Part shown: positions 34,303-45,498 of the stretch, piece by piece
Position numbering within the stretch: position 1 is the first letter of the stretch
Layout of the letters: each line of letters opens with the position of its first letter
Assembly (NCBI RefSeq): GCF_040869045.1
Contig: NC_090319.1
Span: 347,862,302 to 347,926,301 of the forward strand
Reading direction: 5' to 3'
DNA from: Eurosta solidaginis
Lineage: Eukaryota > Arthropoda > Insecta > Diptera > Tephritidae
Length of the DNA: 64,000 nt
Notes under the pieces: model-generated
Databases searched by the model: none
Told to the model about the DNA's origin: nothing
What the model saw: only the letters and a program-made list of their open reading frames with translations
Made by a program: the position numbers and the translations under genes

Positions 34303-34833
34303 TACGCGTTAAAGGTAGCGGCAGAATGAAGTTTTTCATATACATAGATGCGTTTAACACAAGTTTATGCATTCCAGTAACATCGCCACAATCAATCAAG
34401 ATGTTGCGTTTATAAATATGAAGGAACTTCAGAACATTTGACGTTTATTTCGCCTTGCCCATTCACATACAAAACTTCGCGAAGCACTCTTATAAACATT
34501 CTCCCTATACAACAATAATACTTGCTAACATATTTTGTGTCATATTCATTTGTTATATTGCAGTTTTTAATCTCGAAAAAAGGTTTAGGAAAGTTACCAA
34601 CGAGTGGGAAAAATAATTTCACTTGTAAAGTGTGCCAGTACCCTTAGCCAAAGCAAATGTCAAATTCTTCTTCTTATGCTTTGCTTGCAACAAATGTTAC
34701 AAGTTCGCTACTTTTTCATTTCAGATGGCGTCAGTGTCCCTCAATCTACCATTCTCCATCAAAATGCGCACAATCTATTCAGATTTAATTAAACGCATCT
34801 ATATGAAAAACTGCTTATGTGAAGAGGCCTCAA
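34303..34833 (+). repeat. Direct duplication, upstream copy
   Basis: About 530 bp aligns collinearly with 37126-37640. Shared words include TTTATTTCGCCTTGCCCATT, CTAACATATTTTGTGTC, TTCATTTGTTATATTGCAGT, AAAGTGTGCCAG and GAAAAACTGCTTATGTGA. Neither copy has a continuous open frame or terminal inverted repeats. It could be a segmental duplication or two copies of an unknown dispersed repeat. Confidence 0.75.
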
Positions 34834-34839
34834 CAGCGC

Positions 34840-35465
34840 GGACGGGGTCATAAAAAGTACAATTGTTGCTTTCCAATTGCAATGCAAATGCATGATCCAG
34901 ATATGGGTAGAAATTTAGAAATTTGTGATCCATATGGATCACATTGTTGTTGCAATTTGCATGTTAAATTGTTATCGGTCTCTGGATCACTTCATTGGAA
35001 CGCGAGGAATATCTCCGCAACATAACGGAAATATAAATTTTTTTGACAGATTTTTGAAGATGAACGTTTATTGCTTACTCTGACATCAATTTTAAAAGCG
35101 AAGGACATAAACAAATTTTAATCTATATATATTTTAAATCAAAGTCTTGAATTTTGAAGAAAATTGAACGTGGTTACGACTAAACGTATTAGGCTGCAAC
35201 TTTCTTTAAAAAAAATCTTACATTTGGCTCTACAAAGATAGCTACTTAAATAAAAATTAGCCCATAACGTTCTGAAAGAACGCGAATTCAGTGCTGTAGC
35301 GGCCGCCATGGTGTGTCATATGCATAGTTCAATTATATGGTTGGTACATCACTACAGCAGCAACATACCTTTGCTCAGATTGTCAAAATCTGCCTGTTGC
35401 TGTTAGGCGAATGGAATGGAATGAAAACATAAAACCTTGCAATTCTTGTGCACGACTTTGTGGAA
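34840..35465. other. Unannotated non-coding DNA
   Basis: No gene recognised. The string GCGGCCGCCATGGTGTG at about 35299-35315 matches the first bases of the local SINE head, but the SINE body does not follow. Confidence 0.4.
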
Positions 35466-35468
35466 TAT

Positions 35469-35880
35469 TAGCCGTGTTTTTTAACACGCGTATATCCGTT
35501 TACGCTTAAACTTTATATTGACTGCTAAGAGACAAACTATAAATACACCTCTGAAATTGCTGCGCATAAATTTTGTCCTACTAAATTTCAATACGCATTA
35601 TACTCAGATGTAACTGAAATATGTGTCTTTGTTTCACCCTGTACACTAATTCTATGTATTATATGTGTGTCCACAATTCATCGCAATTGATTCAGCTATA
35701 TGTTATACCCTATGGCCATCAGAGCGTTGCGTCTCCGCTTTTCGGTACACCCTGTTGCTGTAGCTAGTTGTTTTACCACAGCCGCTAGATGGGTCTCCTA
35801 AGCATTATCTAAGCGAAGATAGGCGTTTTTTAACACGCGCAAACGAAACGTATACGCGCGTGTTAAAAAACACGGCTATT
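35469..35880. mobile_element. Small MITE with TGTTTTTTAACACG ends
   Basis: The left end reads TTAGCCGTGTTTTTTAACAC and the right end CGTGTTAAAAAACACGGCTA, inverted repeats of about 25 bp. A third copy of the GTTTTTTAACACGCG word lies inside the right end (35825-35840) in inverted orientation, so the right end is itself a hairpin. No open frame. I could not identify a convincing target duplication. Confidence 0.7.
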
Positions 35881-35939
35881 GTTCCAGAGTGGTTAAATTC
35901 TGAAGTTTGTATTATTTTCTCTAAGAAGAAGAAATCACT

Positions 35940-36925
35940 AGATCGGGGGTCACACTATCTGGAAACTCGTTTACTTTCGAACGGCTTGGAGACGTCCTTA
36001 CGAAATTCCAACTGAGCTGATGGTGTTGCTGAATGTTATCTTGCTCAGCTATATAAGTTTTGCGTGGAAATTATGTTGAGACGCAGCGGCATATAGGCAG
36101 CTCCCTTTCGAAGATGAGGTGATGTATGTCAATTTTTCGCGGGTTTTTTCCAAGGTTTGGCGCATAGTGAATATCTGATTTACCAGGCAGATGGTATACA
36201 AACAGCAATTTCACGGGGACTTTATATGCGATACTATGAAGTCTGATTCAGCAATAGTTGGCGCAGTTTGCAGGACTGGGCAAAGAGTACTTAGAATTCA
36301 ACTGTCAGGCATGCACCTTACCAGCTCCTCGCCGTTGTATTTGAATAGCTCTGCAGGCAATCCATAAGCGCCAGCAGCCTAGTTTTTTTTAATCTGGTTA
36401 TTGCTATTCTGACTGCATTATAATCGGTTGGGAGATAATAATTCCCTCACCGTCAATTGCGGCTCCCTATCATAATCCCTGGGCGGCACATCGCTGTCTT
36501 TATTTAGGAGGACAGAGAGGTGATCCATCCGTTCGTTTTTACAGGAGTTTGGCCCAGCCGTAAAACTTTCTGTCTAGCAGCTCAAGCTCTTCGCACTCTC
36601 CCTTTTCTGCTTCTGCTTTTCTTCTTCCGGTAAAGGCGTCTCGCTTCCCTTTTCAACTCGTGGTAGCGTTCACACACTCATCCATTTGCTTTTAACGTAG
36701 TCCTATACGCAGCGTCTTTTCTTTAGATCGCAATGCGGAATTCTTCGTCGTACCACTTGTTTCTAACCATTTTTTTTCTCGACGGCGGTGCGAAGTGCTT
36801 AAGGGATACATATGCTATAATTACCCTTGCATTCTTGACTTGTGCTCTCAGAGAGTAGAGTTGCGAAATTATTGGTAGTCTATTGCGATTGCCGCCTTTC
36901 GATGACTAGCTTTCATTTATCCAAT
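35940..36925 (-). pseudogene. RTE-like LINE relic, heavily decayed
   Basis: The segment aligns in order with the RTE-like copies at 30-32.9 and 46.4-48.5 kb: GGTCACACTATCTGG, CTCGTTTACTTTCGAACGGC, GCGGCATATAGGCAGCTCC, AGCTCTGCAGGCAATCCAT and CTCTCAGAGAGTAGAGTTGC. It covers the RT core to the endonuclease-RT linker, with many indels, and has lost both ends. It is the oldest of the RTE copies here. Confidence 0.8.
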
Positions 36926-37125
36926 CAGGTTTAAGTAATTCTAAGCAATTAACATTTAACTGTCGAAAATTCCAGTGACATCGCTTCAATTGATGTCTTC
37001 TCGTATATTTATTATATAAGGAATATTACTACAGCTCAAATAATAATGCAAATCCAATAAAAGATATTTATAATACCATTTTCATATACATGCATACATA
37101 CAGTTTAAAACTGCTCAGTAATGTT

Positions 37126-37640
37126 AACTTTAAAGGTCACGGCACAATGAAATTTTTCATTAGATTCGCTTAACACAAGCTTATGCACTCGAATAACGCC
37201 CCCACAATCAACCAAAATGTTCTGTTTATGTATATATGAAGAAACTTCAGAGTTGGCAATTGAAGTTTATTTCGCCTTGCCCATTCTCATTCAACATTTC
37301 GCGAAGCATTGTTATAAACATTCTCCGTATACAACAAAAATATTTGCTAACATATTTTGTGTCTTATTCATTTGTTATATTGCAGTTTTTAATTGCGCAA
37401 AATGTTAGAAAAGTTACCAACGATTGGGAAAAATTATGTCACTTGCAAAGTGTGCCAGCACTCTTAGCCAAAGAAAATGTCATATGCTTTTCTTGCAACA
37501 AAAGTTGAAATTTGGCTACTTTTTCATTGCAGATGGCGCCAGTATCGCTCAATCTACCGTTCTCCATAAAAATGCTTTCAATCTACTCATAATGCACAAA
37601 ATTAATAATGAAAAACTGCTTATGTGACGGGGCTTTAAAG
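37126..37640 (+). repeat. Direct duplication, downstream copy
   Basis: Second copy of the segment at 34303-34833, offset by about 2.8 kb, in the same orientation. The shared portion ends near GAAAAACTGCTTATGTGA. The RTE-like relic and the small MITE lie between the copies. Confidence 0.75.
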
Positions 37641-37644
37641 AACC

Positions 37645-38325
37645 ACATATGTATATATAAGTATGTAGCACAACTTTTACTTCATACAAAACAAGTACAA
37701 AAGGTATCCGTTCTGCGGTCTTTCAATGCACGAAAATCCTTTCTTTTTCACCACAACCTATTCATTCACATATTCCACTGCTTTATTTCCTGCGTCTTTC
37801 AAGCAAAATCAAATGAGACAAAAAAAAAAAAAACATACGAATACGAAAAGTACAAAACATAATTCACGTTGACGGAATTGTTGTTGTAAACTATATGCAT
37901 CACATAATTGTACGCGTCATGCATGAAAGTTGTTGAAAGTGTAGTACAAAAATTGAGTTTAACATAAAAAAATGTATGCAGAAAACTTACAGTATAATCT
38001 TATGTATACTTTATGCCAAGTGAGGAAGCATGAGTTCGAGTCAATCCGAATGTTATATCCTAAGCTGTAGGCTGAAATATTTTAAGAAAAAACTGTTAAG
38101 TCAAATGTCACGTCATTAAACAATATGAAAATTAATATATTGTGGCAAATATTAGCATCACTATGCTGTTGATAAATAATCCCAATAACAAAAACAGCAA
38201 GCAGCTACACTTATATACAACTACACATTAAAGCAAGCAGCCACACTTATGTACAAGGCAAAACGAAGAATATTCCATACACATAACCAGCCGCTTGAAG
38301 CAGAGAGATTATTTCACATACACAT
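37645..38325. other. Unannotated AT-rich DNA
   Basis: No gene recognised. An A-run lies at about 37821-37833 and partial duplication of AAGCAAGCAGC(C/T)ACACTTAT words at 38198-38260. Confidence 0.4.
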
Positions 38326-38640
38326 TGTAACGAATTTAGTGAAACTCCGTTTATTTTACACCTTCTACTAACGTTCGTATCGCTAAATTGTTGAATAAAT
38401 AAATCCAATATTCAATAATGCAAAATGGTCTTTATTAGATTACTTTGAAAGTACTTCACAATAACTCTTATACTTCGCAACCAATGGCGTTCTTAAATCA
38501 AACTGATTCACTGACTACTCAGCTTGCGCTCTTTTATACTCTCTGCTGCTTCATTCGCATACTTCTACTACAGTCTAGACGTTTCGCCTGCTAGAACTGC
38601 TGTACATATCTCCTACTTTTAATTAGCTATATACATACAT

Positions 38641-39966
38641 ACTAGCAGACCCGGCAGACGTTGTTCTGCCCTAAATTTGGCCTATCTGCATACATTTTAA
38701 TAAGCTTTTTCCGTCTATCTCTGCCCTTCCCCACTCCTCTTCACTTTTTCCTGATCCTTTTATTCACTCCTCCCTCCGTCTTTTCCGTTTCATCTATCTG
38801 CATATTCGTATCATTCTATTTCTTTCTCAGTCTCCTTCTCTCTTTTCTCTTCTCTCACGTTCTTCTCATTCTTCTTCACCCCTTATTGCCTGTCCCAGAG
38901 GGTGGTATGTCGTAGTCCTATCCCCAGTCCCAGTCCTCCTCTGGTCTACTTCCCGAAAAAATGATCGTAAATACTAATATAGGCAAATTTATATACCAAA
39001 TTTCAGGCAAATCGAATAGGACGTATGTAAATAGGTATGTGGGTATTATTAATTCATGTCTCTATTTCGGCTTCGCAAGTATATTTATCAGTTTTACCGG
39101 GTTGATGCGACTAAATCGAATATCACAATGAAAATTACTTTAGAGCTCTAAGCAACAGCTTTCATTTCATATCCATATTACCCACACATTCTAAGGGTAT
39201 CCGGGTCCACGTTTTGGCCCATATATTGAGACCCTAGTCACCAAGCGGTATAATATATTACTCTGTACTAAAGCACTCATCAACAGCTTTCATTTGATAT
39301 CCATAATATATAAACACATTCTAGGGGTACCCGGGTCCACGTTTGAACAAAATCGACCGACGCATCTTTTCAAACACCGACGACCAACTAACACACATTT
39401 TAGCCTTTCCTTTTTTATATATATAGATTTTTATTTTTCATACTTCACTATAATATTAAAATGAAATGCAGATATTCGTTGCTTTTGAAATTCGGGTTAA
39501 GAATTGCACATGGAACAACCAAAGACTATCCTGAATTAAAAAAAATGTCTTAGTACTTCTAAATCGCGGGCCCCCTCAGAAACCCAGGGTCCGGGGGTAA
39601 TTCCCCCATTGCACCCCCCTCTCGCTGGGCCTGGTGATGTGCTAACTTCATATCATTCGCTATAATAATTTTTATTGATAAGCACGTTGTTTAATTAAAC
39701 ACTAGCCAATTACACGGAAGTATATCCGCACCACCTGAAAATATGAGTGCCGGTGCGTATACGTAACATTTTATTATTACGTATAAATATATAAAAAAAA
39801 TTGCAATAAAATATTATTGGGCATATAAACTGAGATATAACCTATCCTTTATTTCAAGTTACATCAAACTAAACACCGGGTGCAAAACAAATTCAAAACG
39901 GTTCAGTAGTTTAGGAATCCATCGCGGACAAACAATGTGACACGTGATTTTTATATATAAAGATTA
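38641..39966 (+). mobile_element. Dispersed repeat with GACCCGGCAGACGTTG head
   Basis: The insert begins TACTAGCAGACCCGGCAGAC and runs to a T/A-rich end (TTTTTATATATAAAGATT at 39950-39967), with an earlier similar end at about 39411-39426. It carries a pyrimidine-rich block (38690-38890) and contains a hAT fragment at 39475-39633. From general knowledge, sequences with this head are scattered widely in arthropod genomes; I cannot assign the class from sequence alone. Confidence 0.5.
39475..39633 (-). mobile_element. Terminal fragment of the hAT family
   Basis: The segment ATATTCGTTGCTTTTGAAA, GCACATGGAACAACCAAAGA, CTTCTAAATCGCGGGCCCC and the final CTGGGCCTG matches 10165-10329, the right end of the hAT element. 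Only the terminal ~160 bp is present, so it is an internally deleted or truncated copy. Confidence 0.8.
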
Positions 39967-40239
39967 GTAGTTTATGCGTTTCTCATAGTCATATGCATTA
40001 CACATACACATGTGATGGCTCCAAGTGTGTGCGCGTAATATCTCTTCGTGCCCTATATATATATATGGGTGTAAATGATGATTGATGTGATTATATACAC
40101 AGTGTGGCTCGCTTTAATGTTTTTGTGTTGAGAGTTTATTACTAGTGATGGTAATATTCGTCACAATATGTATATGTAGCCGGCAGCTAAGAGAAAAATA
40201 ATCGGAATCGGAATTCGTTACAATATATGTATACAACAT

Positions 40240-40745
40240 AAACTTATGAAAAAAGTAAGGGAGTCTAAGTTATCTCATGATTTAAATTTTTAGAAATTTT
40301 CGATATTGTAATAGTGGGCGTGGCTATCATCTGATTTCGCCGAATTTCTTCACAAATATATAGTTAAAAGCGTATATTTTATTTGATGAAGATACCTCCG
40401 TTTTTGCTCAAGTTAACGTGTTAATGAACGAACGGAAGGACAGACGGAAAGCTGGGTATGAAAAAAGGGGGTGGTTTCCAACCGATTTCGCCCAATTTCA
40501 AGCGAACCCCCATTATCATAAAAAGCGGTCTTTTATGAAATTTTATGAGGAGTTGCCGTCTTATTTCATAAACAGAATTCTAGAGAGATTAACTAAAAAT
40601 AGGGCATATTGAAGTATTTTTTATTTTCGTCCTGTAAATTTTTTGGCAACTTAATATTAAAAAAAAATTTGAAGCGGGCGTTAGACGGTTTAAGAAATTT
40701 TCGACCGTTCTATACATTATGGCAAGCACAGCGTCGCTACCAAAT
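40240..40745 (+). mobile_element. Partial relative of the satellite-carrying element
   Basis: Shares the order of words with 18840-19090: TTTTCGATATTGTAATAGTG, GGGCGTGGCTATC, TTTTTGCTCAAGTTAACGTG, GGAAGGACAGACGG and CCAACCGATTTCGCCCA. It lacks the tandem repeats and the subterminal ends, so it is a diverged internal fragment. Confidence 0.55.
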
Positions 40746-40759
40746 TTCAACATAACATA

Positions 40760-41780
40760 ACGGGAGCGTTAAAAACTACGCCGACAGCAGCATTGCTCGA
40801 CATTATACACATCCCGCCTGCAGACCTAATGGCCAAAAACATCGCGTTAGCAACGGCAACAAGGATTAAGATATAGGGGCAGCTTAAGTGCAGGCCATAT
40901 GGCCATAGCAGTATAGCACCATATAATGTCGGGCAAACGGAATATATGGTCCGGTGCCTGAGCTTCGAAAGGTTCCTTGGGCCATTGATCCGGAAAGCTG
41001 GTTCCTGGGTGCAGAAATGGCAGAATACTATACATGTTGATACCGATGGTTCCAAATTAATGGAAGGGGTGGAGTCTGCTATTTACTGTTTCGAACCAGA
41101 AATAAGTAGATCCTACAGGCTGCCAAATTACTGCAGCGTCTTTCAGGTAGAAATTATAGCCGTGAAGAAAGCAGCAGAACTTCTGGAGGAAGCGTTCCTA
41201 AGCTGCAGTCGCGTCAATATATATATTGATAGTCAGACTGCGATTAAGGCAATAATCTCGCACAGTGCTTTATCAAGATATGTTCTGGAATGCAAGGAAG
41301 CGTGGGAAAATCTTCGCTCAGGCCGGACTATACTGTGTACCCTGTCATAAAGGAATAAAAGGTAATGATAGGGCCGAGGAGTTGACAAAGTAGGGTGCAA
41401 CAATCGATGAAACGACGATAGACGTCCCAATCCGTTTGGAAAAAATTACAAGGGGACAGGAGTTGCCCATGAGCCATCAAGCAGGAAGGGCGTGGACAAA
41501 AGGAGGGGGGGGCTGCAAAATGTCTAAGATCATGTGCAAAGCTTACGTGAGAAGACTTAAGGCTCACGATGGGCATATTAATCGTCAGTGAAAGCAAGGG
41601 TAGGAAGTGCCAGCTGCAGGAAGAAACGGCTGAACACGTTCTGTGTTTGTGTCCTGCGCTCGCCAGGTCAAGGCTCCATCTCTTAGGGGCGGCAGAGATG
41701 CCACATCTCAAGGCAGCAATTGAGCTGTCTATTATAACAATTGGTGGCAAATGCTAATGATATTGTATAAGTTTTGCCTT
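40760..41780 (+). pseudogene. LINE relic: RNase H and C-terminal region
   Basis: The RNase H domain reads VDTDGSKLMEGVESAIYCFE, then FQVEIIAVKKAAELLEEA and NIYIDSQTAIKAI, which hold the D, E and D catalytic positions of RNase HI. After frame breaks it continues with a decayed PGHKGIKGNDRAEEL and then the C-terminal zinc-knuckle-like TAEHVLCLCPALARSRLHLL. This domain order is typical of LOA/I/R1-group LINEs. Several stops interrupt the frame. The element is 5'-truncated at about 40760 and shows no clear tail. Confidence 0.8.
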
Positions 41781-41874
41781 TCTGGAATGAATAAAGAGGC
41801 AAAGAAGTAGAAGCTTGCGCCATTCTTCGTCTTTCTGGAAACCAGTATTGACAGCTTAGGATTTAAAGCAGAAT

Positions 41875-42060
41875 AACTCGTGCTACTTTGGCCTCGCTGG
41901 CTAGGACATGTTATGTGATTGGATGAAGATGTTCTGACTCAGGCCCCAAATTGGTGTCAGTTATATCGAAAGAGGTTATCTGGCTTAACTTATTACGCAG
42001 CAGCGGAAAGCACCTAGGCGGTTGAGCAGCGATCAACGATGGTGATCACTACAAACCACA
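41875..42060 (+). pseudogene. LINE C-terminal scrap (LGHV motif)
   Basis: A plus-strand frame reads WPRWLGHVM, a stop, then LDEDVLTQAPNWC, matching the RLRWLGHVMRM...D block that ends RTE-like ORFs. It is a short relic with no preserved ends. Confidence 0.4.
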
Positions 42061-42459
42061 GTTATAGGATTAGAGTTATAAGGCACTTTGTACAAGTACA
42101 GCAGGGTATAAAGATACGGAAATGCATACAATGTGGATGTATATAATTATATTAATGACGTGGACTATGGCTTTTATATAAATTCTACTAATGTATAATG
42201 CCTGCCCTGCCTTTATATACACATGTACTTATGTAGCGTTTTTATTTCTTGGCATTGCCGACAAAATCTAAAAGAGTGTACACACACTTATATAGGTTGG
42301 GATGAAGAGCGTTACAAATCTTGGTATCTTTTTTTTACTAGGTTTACACTCGTGGTCCGGAGAGTGGAACTTTGCCATGGAGAGTTCTAAAAGTCAGTCG
42401 GGTGCTATCACATTTCAAGTTTTTAAGTCACGTCTGTTTACCAGTAGTAACGATAAGAA

Positions 42460-43320
42460 AGCGTGAGCGTATATGTAGTCGTGTCATGTGGGAACAATGT
42501 ACATTGTAGAATTAATACGAGCGAAATCAGATACCAAATCAAGGCAGGTCAAGGTGAGGCAAGGCAAGGAAAAGAAGGGAGACGAACGGAAAGATGGGAT
42601 AGGAAAGTAAAAGAAAGGTATGCTGGGTGTAGCTATAGTTATAAATTTATTATCTAAGTGCTAAAAATTTCCTATCAATAACAAAGGTTATCGGTGAGTT
42701 ATCGGTTTTCTAATGAAATTTATCTATTCCTAATCGAAAAATTATCGGTATGCTATAGAAAAAACTTCTCGATTTGTTATAGAAAAGTTTTCGCTTTAAT
42801 TTGTAATAGATATCGATTTTATATGGACAATTTAGCAATATTTTATCAAAAGTTTTCGATTTTTTATACAAAATTTATCAATTCGCTATCGATATTCATC
42901 GGTTTTTTTCGAAAAGTCTTCTATTTGTTATCGAAAAGTGATCGATTTGTTATAAAACTGTTGTCGATTTGGTATCCCAAGGCTATAAAATTGTTATGGA
43001 AAATTTATTGATTCATTGTCTAAGAGTTATCGCTTTGCCATCGGAAAGCTATCACTTTGTTAGTGAAAAATTTGAAGGTTTGTTATCGAAAATTTAGCAA
43101 CTTCCCATGGAAAATTTATCGATTATTTGTCGAAGTCATTCATTGGTTATCGAAAAGGGGTCGATTATCGATTTATCTTCGAACAGTTATTGATTTGTTA
43201 TAAAAATTTTTCAATTTGTGATCAAAAATTTATCGATATGTTATCGAAGGTTTATCGATTTGTGATCAAATAGGTATCGATATGTTATCGAACGCTTTTA
43301 TATCAGAGTGTTGCCAATTA
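42460..43320 (-). repeat. TATCGATAAC-rich degenerate array, locus 2
   Basis: From 42660 to 43320 the unit CGATTTGTTATCGAAAAG (the complement of the locus 1 unit) recurs with decay roughly every 20-25 bases. The flank at 42540-42610 is a purine-rich stretch (AAGGCAAGGAAAAG) that appears inverted next to locus 3 (59870-59960). The far end carries the complement of TTGGCAACACTC. So the array is part of a larger dispersed element with defined flanks. Confidence 0.7.
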
Positions 43321-43555
43321 GTTTTCAATTTGTTTCTTATTAAACAAATACCGATACAACTTTAGACACCAATTGCGAAGCAAGCAGTGGGGCATTCATT
43401 TGGCAGAGTTGATAAAGGCATCAGCCTTTACCCTAGTATAAAGTATGAATGTTGGGTATTTCGAGTTCAATACTCAGCTCCCTAGAAGCTAGCTGATGAA
43501 GAAGTGAAATTCAGAAACATGTCCTAGTAGTTAAAATCGGTGGCGCATCTGTATC

Positions 43556-43590
43556 TTACTTACTTAATTGGCGCTTAGCCGACGCGAAAG
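43556..43590 (-). mobile_element. 3'-end scrap of RTE-like LINE
   Basis: CTTACTTACTTAATTGGCGC followed by TTAGCCG matches the 3' terminus of the RTE-like copies at 30081 and 46425, including the (TAAG)n tail, and then diverges. It is an extremely 5'-truncated insertion. Confidence 0.6.
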
Positions 43591-43659
43591 TCTTTTGTCA
43601 AGAGCTAAATGTAAACCGCAAGTTTAAGTTGGCAAGTTTAAGTTGCTACTACGGTTAGG

Positions 43660-44335
43660 GAATTTAACATCTACTCTGATATCCAAGCGGCTATCAAGGC
43701 CTTTAGCTCAACTACAGTGCGATCGAGGATGGTCTGGGGGTGCCTGACCTCGCTTGCGATCGCATCGAACTATTTTACAATTAAGATTATCTGGGTCCCA
43801 TATTGGGCATATTGATATCCCGGGTAACTGTCAAGCGGATCTCTTAGCTCGCATCAGTACAACTGAACCGGATAATGATGGCTGTAGGAATTTCGGAATT
43901 TCGCTGGCCACGTGTGGTTTGCTACTCCATAGCTGGGCCTCGAGTCAGCTCAGCATACGTTGGGCGGACACCATCTAAGGCTCATCTATCAATGTGCATT
44001 GGGGTTTTGACAGGGTACTGTCCCATGGGTATCCATGCGGTACATTTAAATATACTGGAAACTCCATCCTGCTGCAGCTGTATGGAGGATGATGTGGTTA
44101 TGCTTGATTGGCAAATTTTGCCAGAATTATGCGAAAGTACTTCGGTCGCGACTCACTTGGATCTCCCGAGGATTTATTTAAAGTTGAGATCGGTATCATT
44201 CGGAGCTTTATCGTTGCTGCCCAACGATTCTCTAAGTAGCTGTATCAACGTCACCGTTATTTTATTGTATGCGTATCACAATGGACCTTCATGTTGTACA
44301 AGTGAGCTTCCCTAATCAGGTAGCTTATACCTAAC
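43660..44335 (+). pseudogene. LINE relic: RNase H and C-terminal region
   Basis: Reads IYSDIQAAIKAFSSTT, then decayed IIWVPYW and PGNCQADLLARISTTEP, the last two RNase H motifs. The tail region aligns with that of the relic at 28.1-28.95 kb, so both belong to one family. Multiple frameshifts; no protein is made. Confidence 0.7.
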
Positions 44336-44339
44336 CTGA

Positions 44340-45490
44340 GTTACTTTGAGTTAAGAAACGAAACTGATAAATAAAATCTATTAAAAAAACTACTGTTGAT
44401 TAAAATCCTGTGTGAAATATTGAAATTCAAAGCATAAATAAATATTCACCGGATGAAAGAGTTCACATTCATTACCAATTTTAAGCTGGCTGCTTGTGAA
44501 AGTGCTTTATATTAACGCCTATTTTGTCGTTCTGTATCTAACACTTACATAAGTAAATAGAAACAGAAGTCCGTCCATATGCATGTCTGTACATATATAA
44601 TTTACAATAATTTCTAACTTTTGGTTGCATCCCAAAACTCTATGCTTGTGTAGTGCAACTATGCCGTGCCTATGTTGCTGATGCTTTCAACAATTTCTTG
44701 CCTGCAATATACATAAGTGAGGCGTGAGAGAGGGTTGTCTTACTTAGCTTGTAATTTATTTTATAAATAAAATATGGGAGTTTACTTTACTTTAAACAAT
44801 CATACGTATGCATATATATAAGTAGCAGCCTAACCAGATGTATATAAATACATATGTACATGGCGTAGCATCCGATTGGCAAGATGCAATAAACGTTGTG
44901 TTGCAAGTGGCATACGAGTACATTTAAAAAATGTTAGCAACAACAAGGCGATTCCGCAAGTTTTGTGGCACACGCAAACTCTCTGACAAACACGTGCAAA
45001 TTCGCATTGAAGTATAAATGAATTTTGGGTTAATATGTATGTAGTTTTTTTTCTTCATAGTTACTGTTGAATACTCTAAGTTTATTTTGGTAGCTAATTT
45101 ATGTGGCAAAAGGAAGCTATAAAGAAATTAATTTGACTGTAAGAGTTATTAGGGCGTAACTAAAATTTGCAGCAGCTATACAAAGTAACAACAATGAAAA
45201 TAATTTGAAACACTCTAAATGAGTATTACAGGCGAAGGAAAGAACAATATTGTAATTCTTATTTTGGAGAGTATTTTTTCGAGCATTGAAAACCAAGGAA
45301 TAAAAAAGTGGGAGAAATATGAAATTAGAGCTGTCGTGAAATAACTCTGCACGAAAAATATGTCTAAAGACACGCATGGCAAATAGTGTAAACTTTAGGG
45401 GGACTTCTTTACTCAATATTTCTTAGTTGTATGCTGGGTCAAAGATTTTAAATTGGGAATAACAATGACAAATGACAAAAATCGTGAAGG
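44340..45490. other. AT-rich non-coding DNA
   Basis: No gene recognised. Short open frames lack any supporting motif or splice signal. Confidence 0.45.
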
Positions 45491-45498
45491 ATGCACAT

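Larger units (their letters stand above)
38326..40165 (-). mobile_element. Probable solo LTR, split by nested insertion
   Basis: Read on the minus strand the element begins TGTGACGAATATTACC (40165) and ends AAATTCGTTACA (38326), the TGT...ACA pattern of gypsy-type LTRs, with an AATAAATAAA polyadenylation-like stretch near 38395 just before the end. Without the insert at about 38641-39966 the LTR would be about 510 bp. No internal gag/pol or second LTR is visible, so it is probably solo. The short flanking duplication expected for an LTR element is not clear, which lowers confidence. Confidence 0.5.

Noticed and set aside
35281..35330. Cluster of cloning-type restriction sites (EcoRI-, NotI-, NcoI-, NdeI-like) suggesting vector contamination
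   Set aside because: GCGGCCGCCATGGTGTG is the start of the local SINE head and the surroundings are ordinary AT-rich fly DNA; no vector backbone is present.
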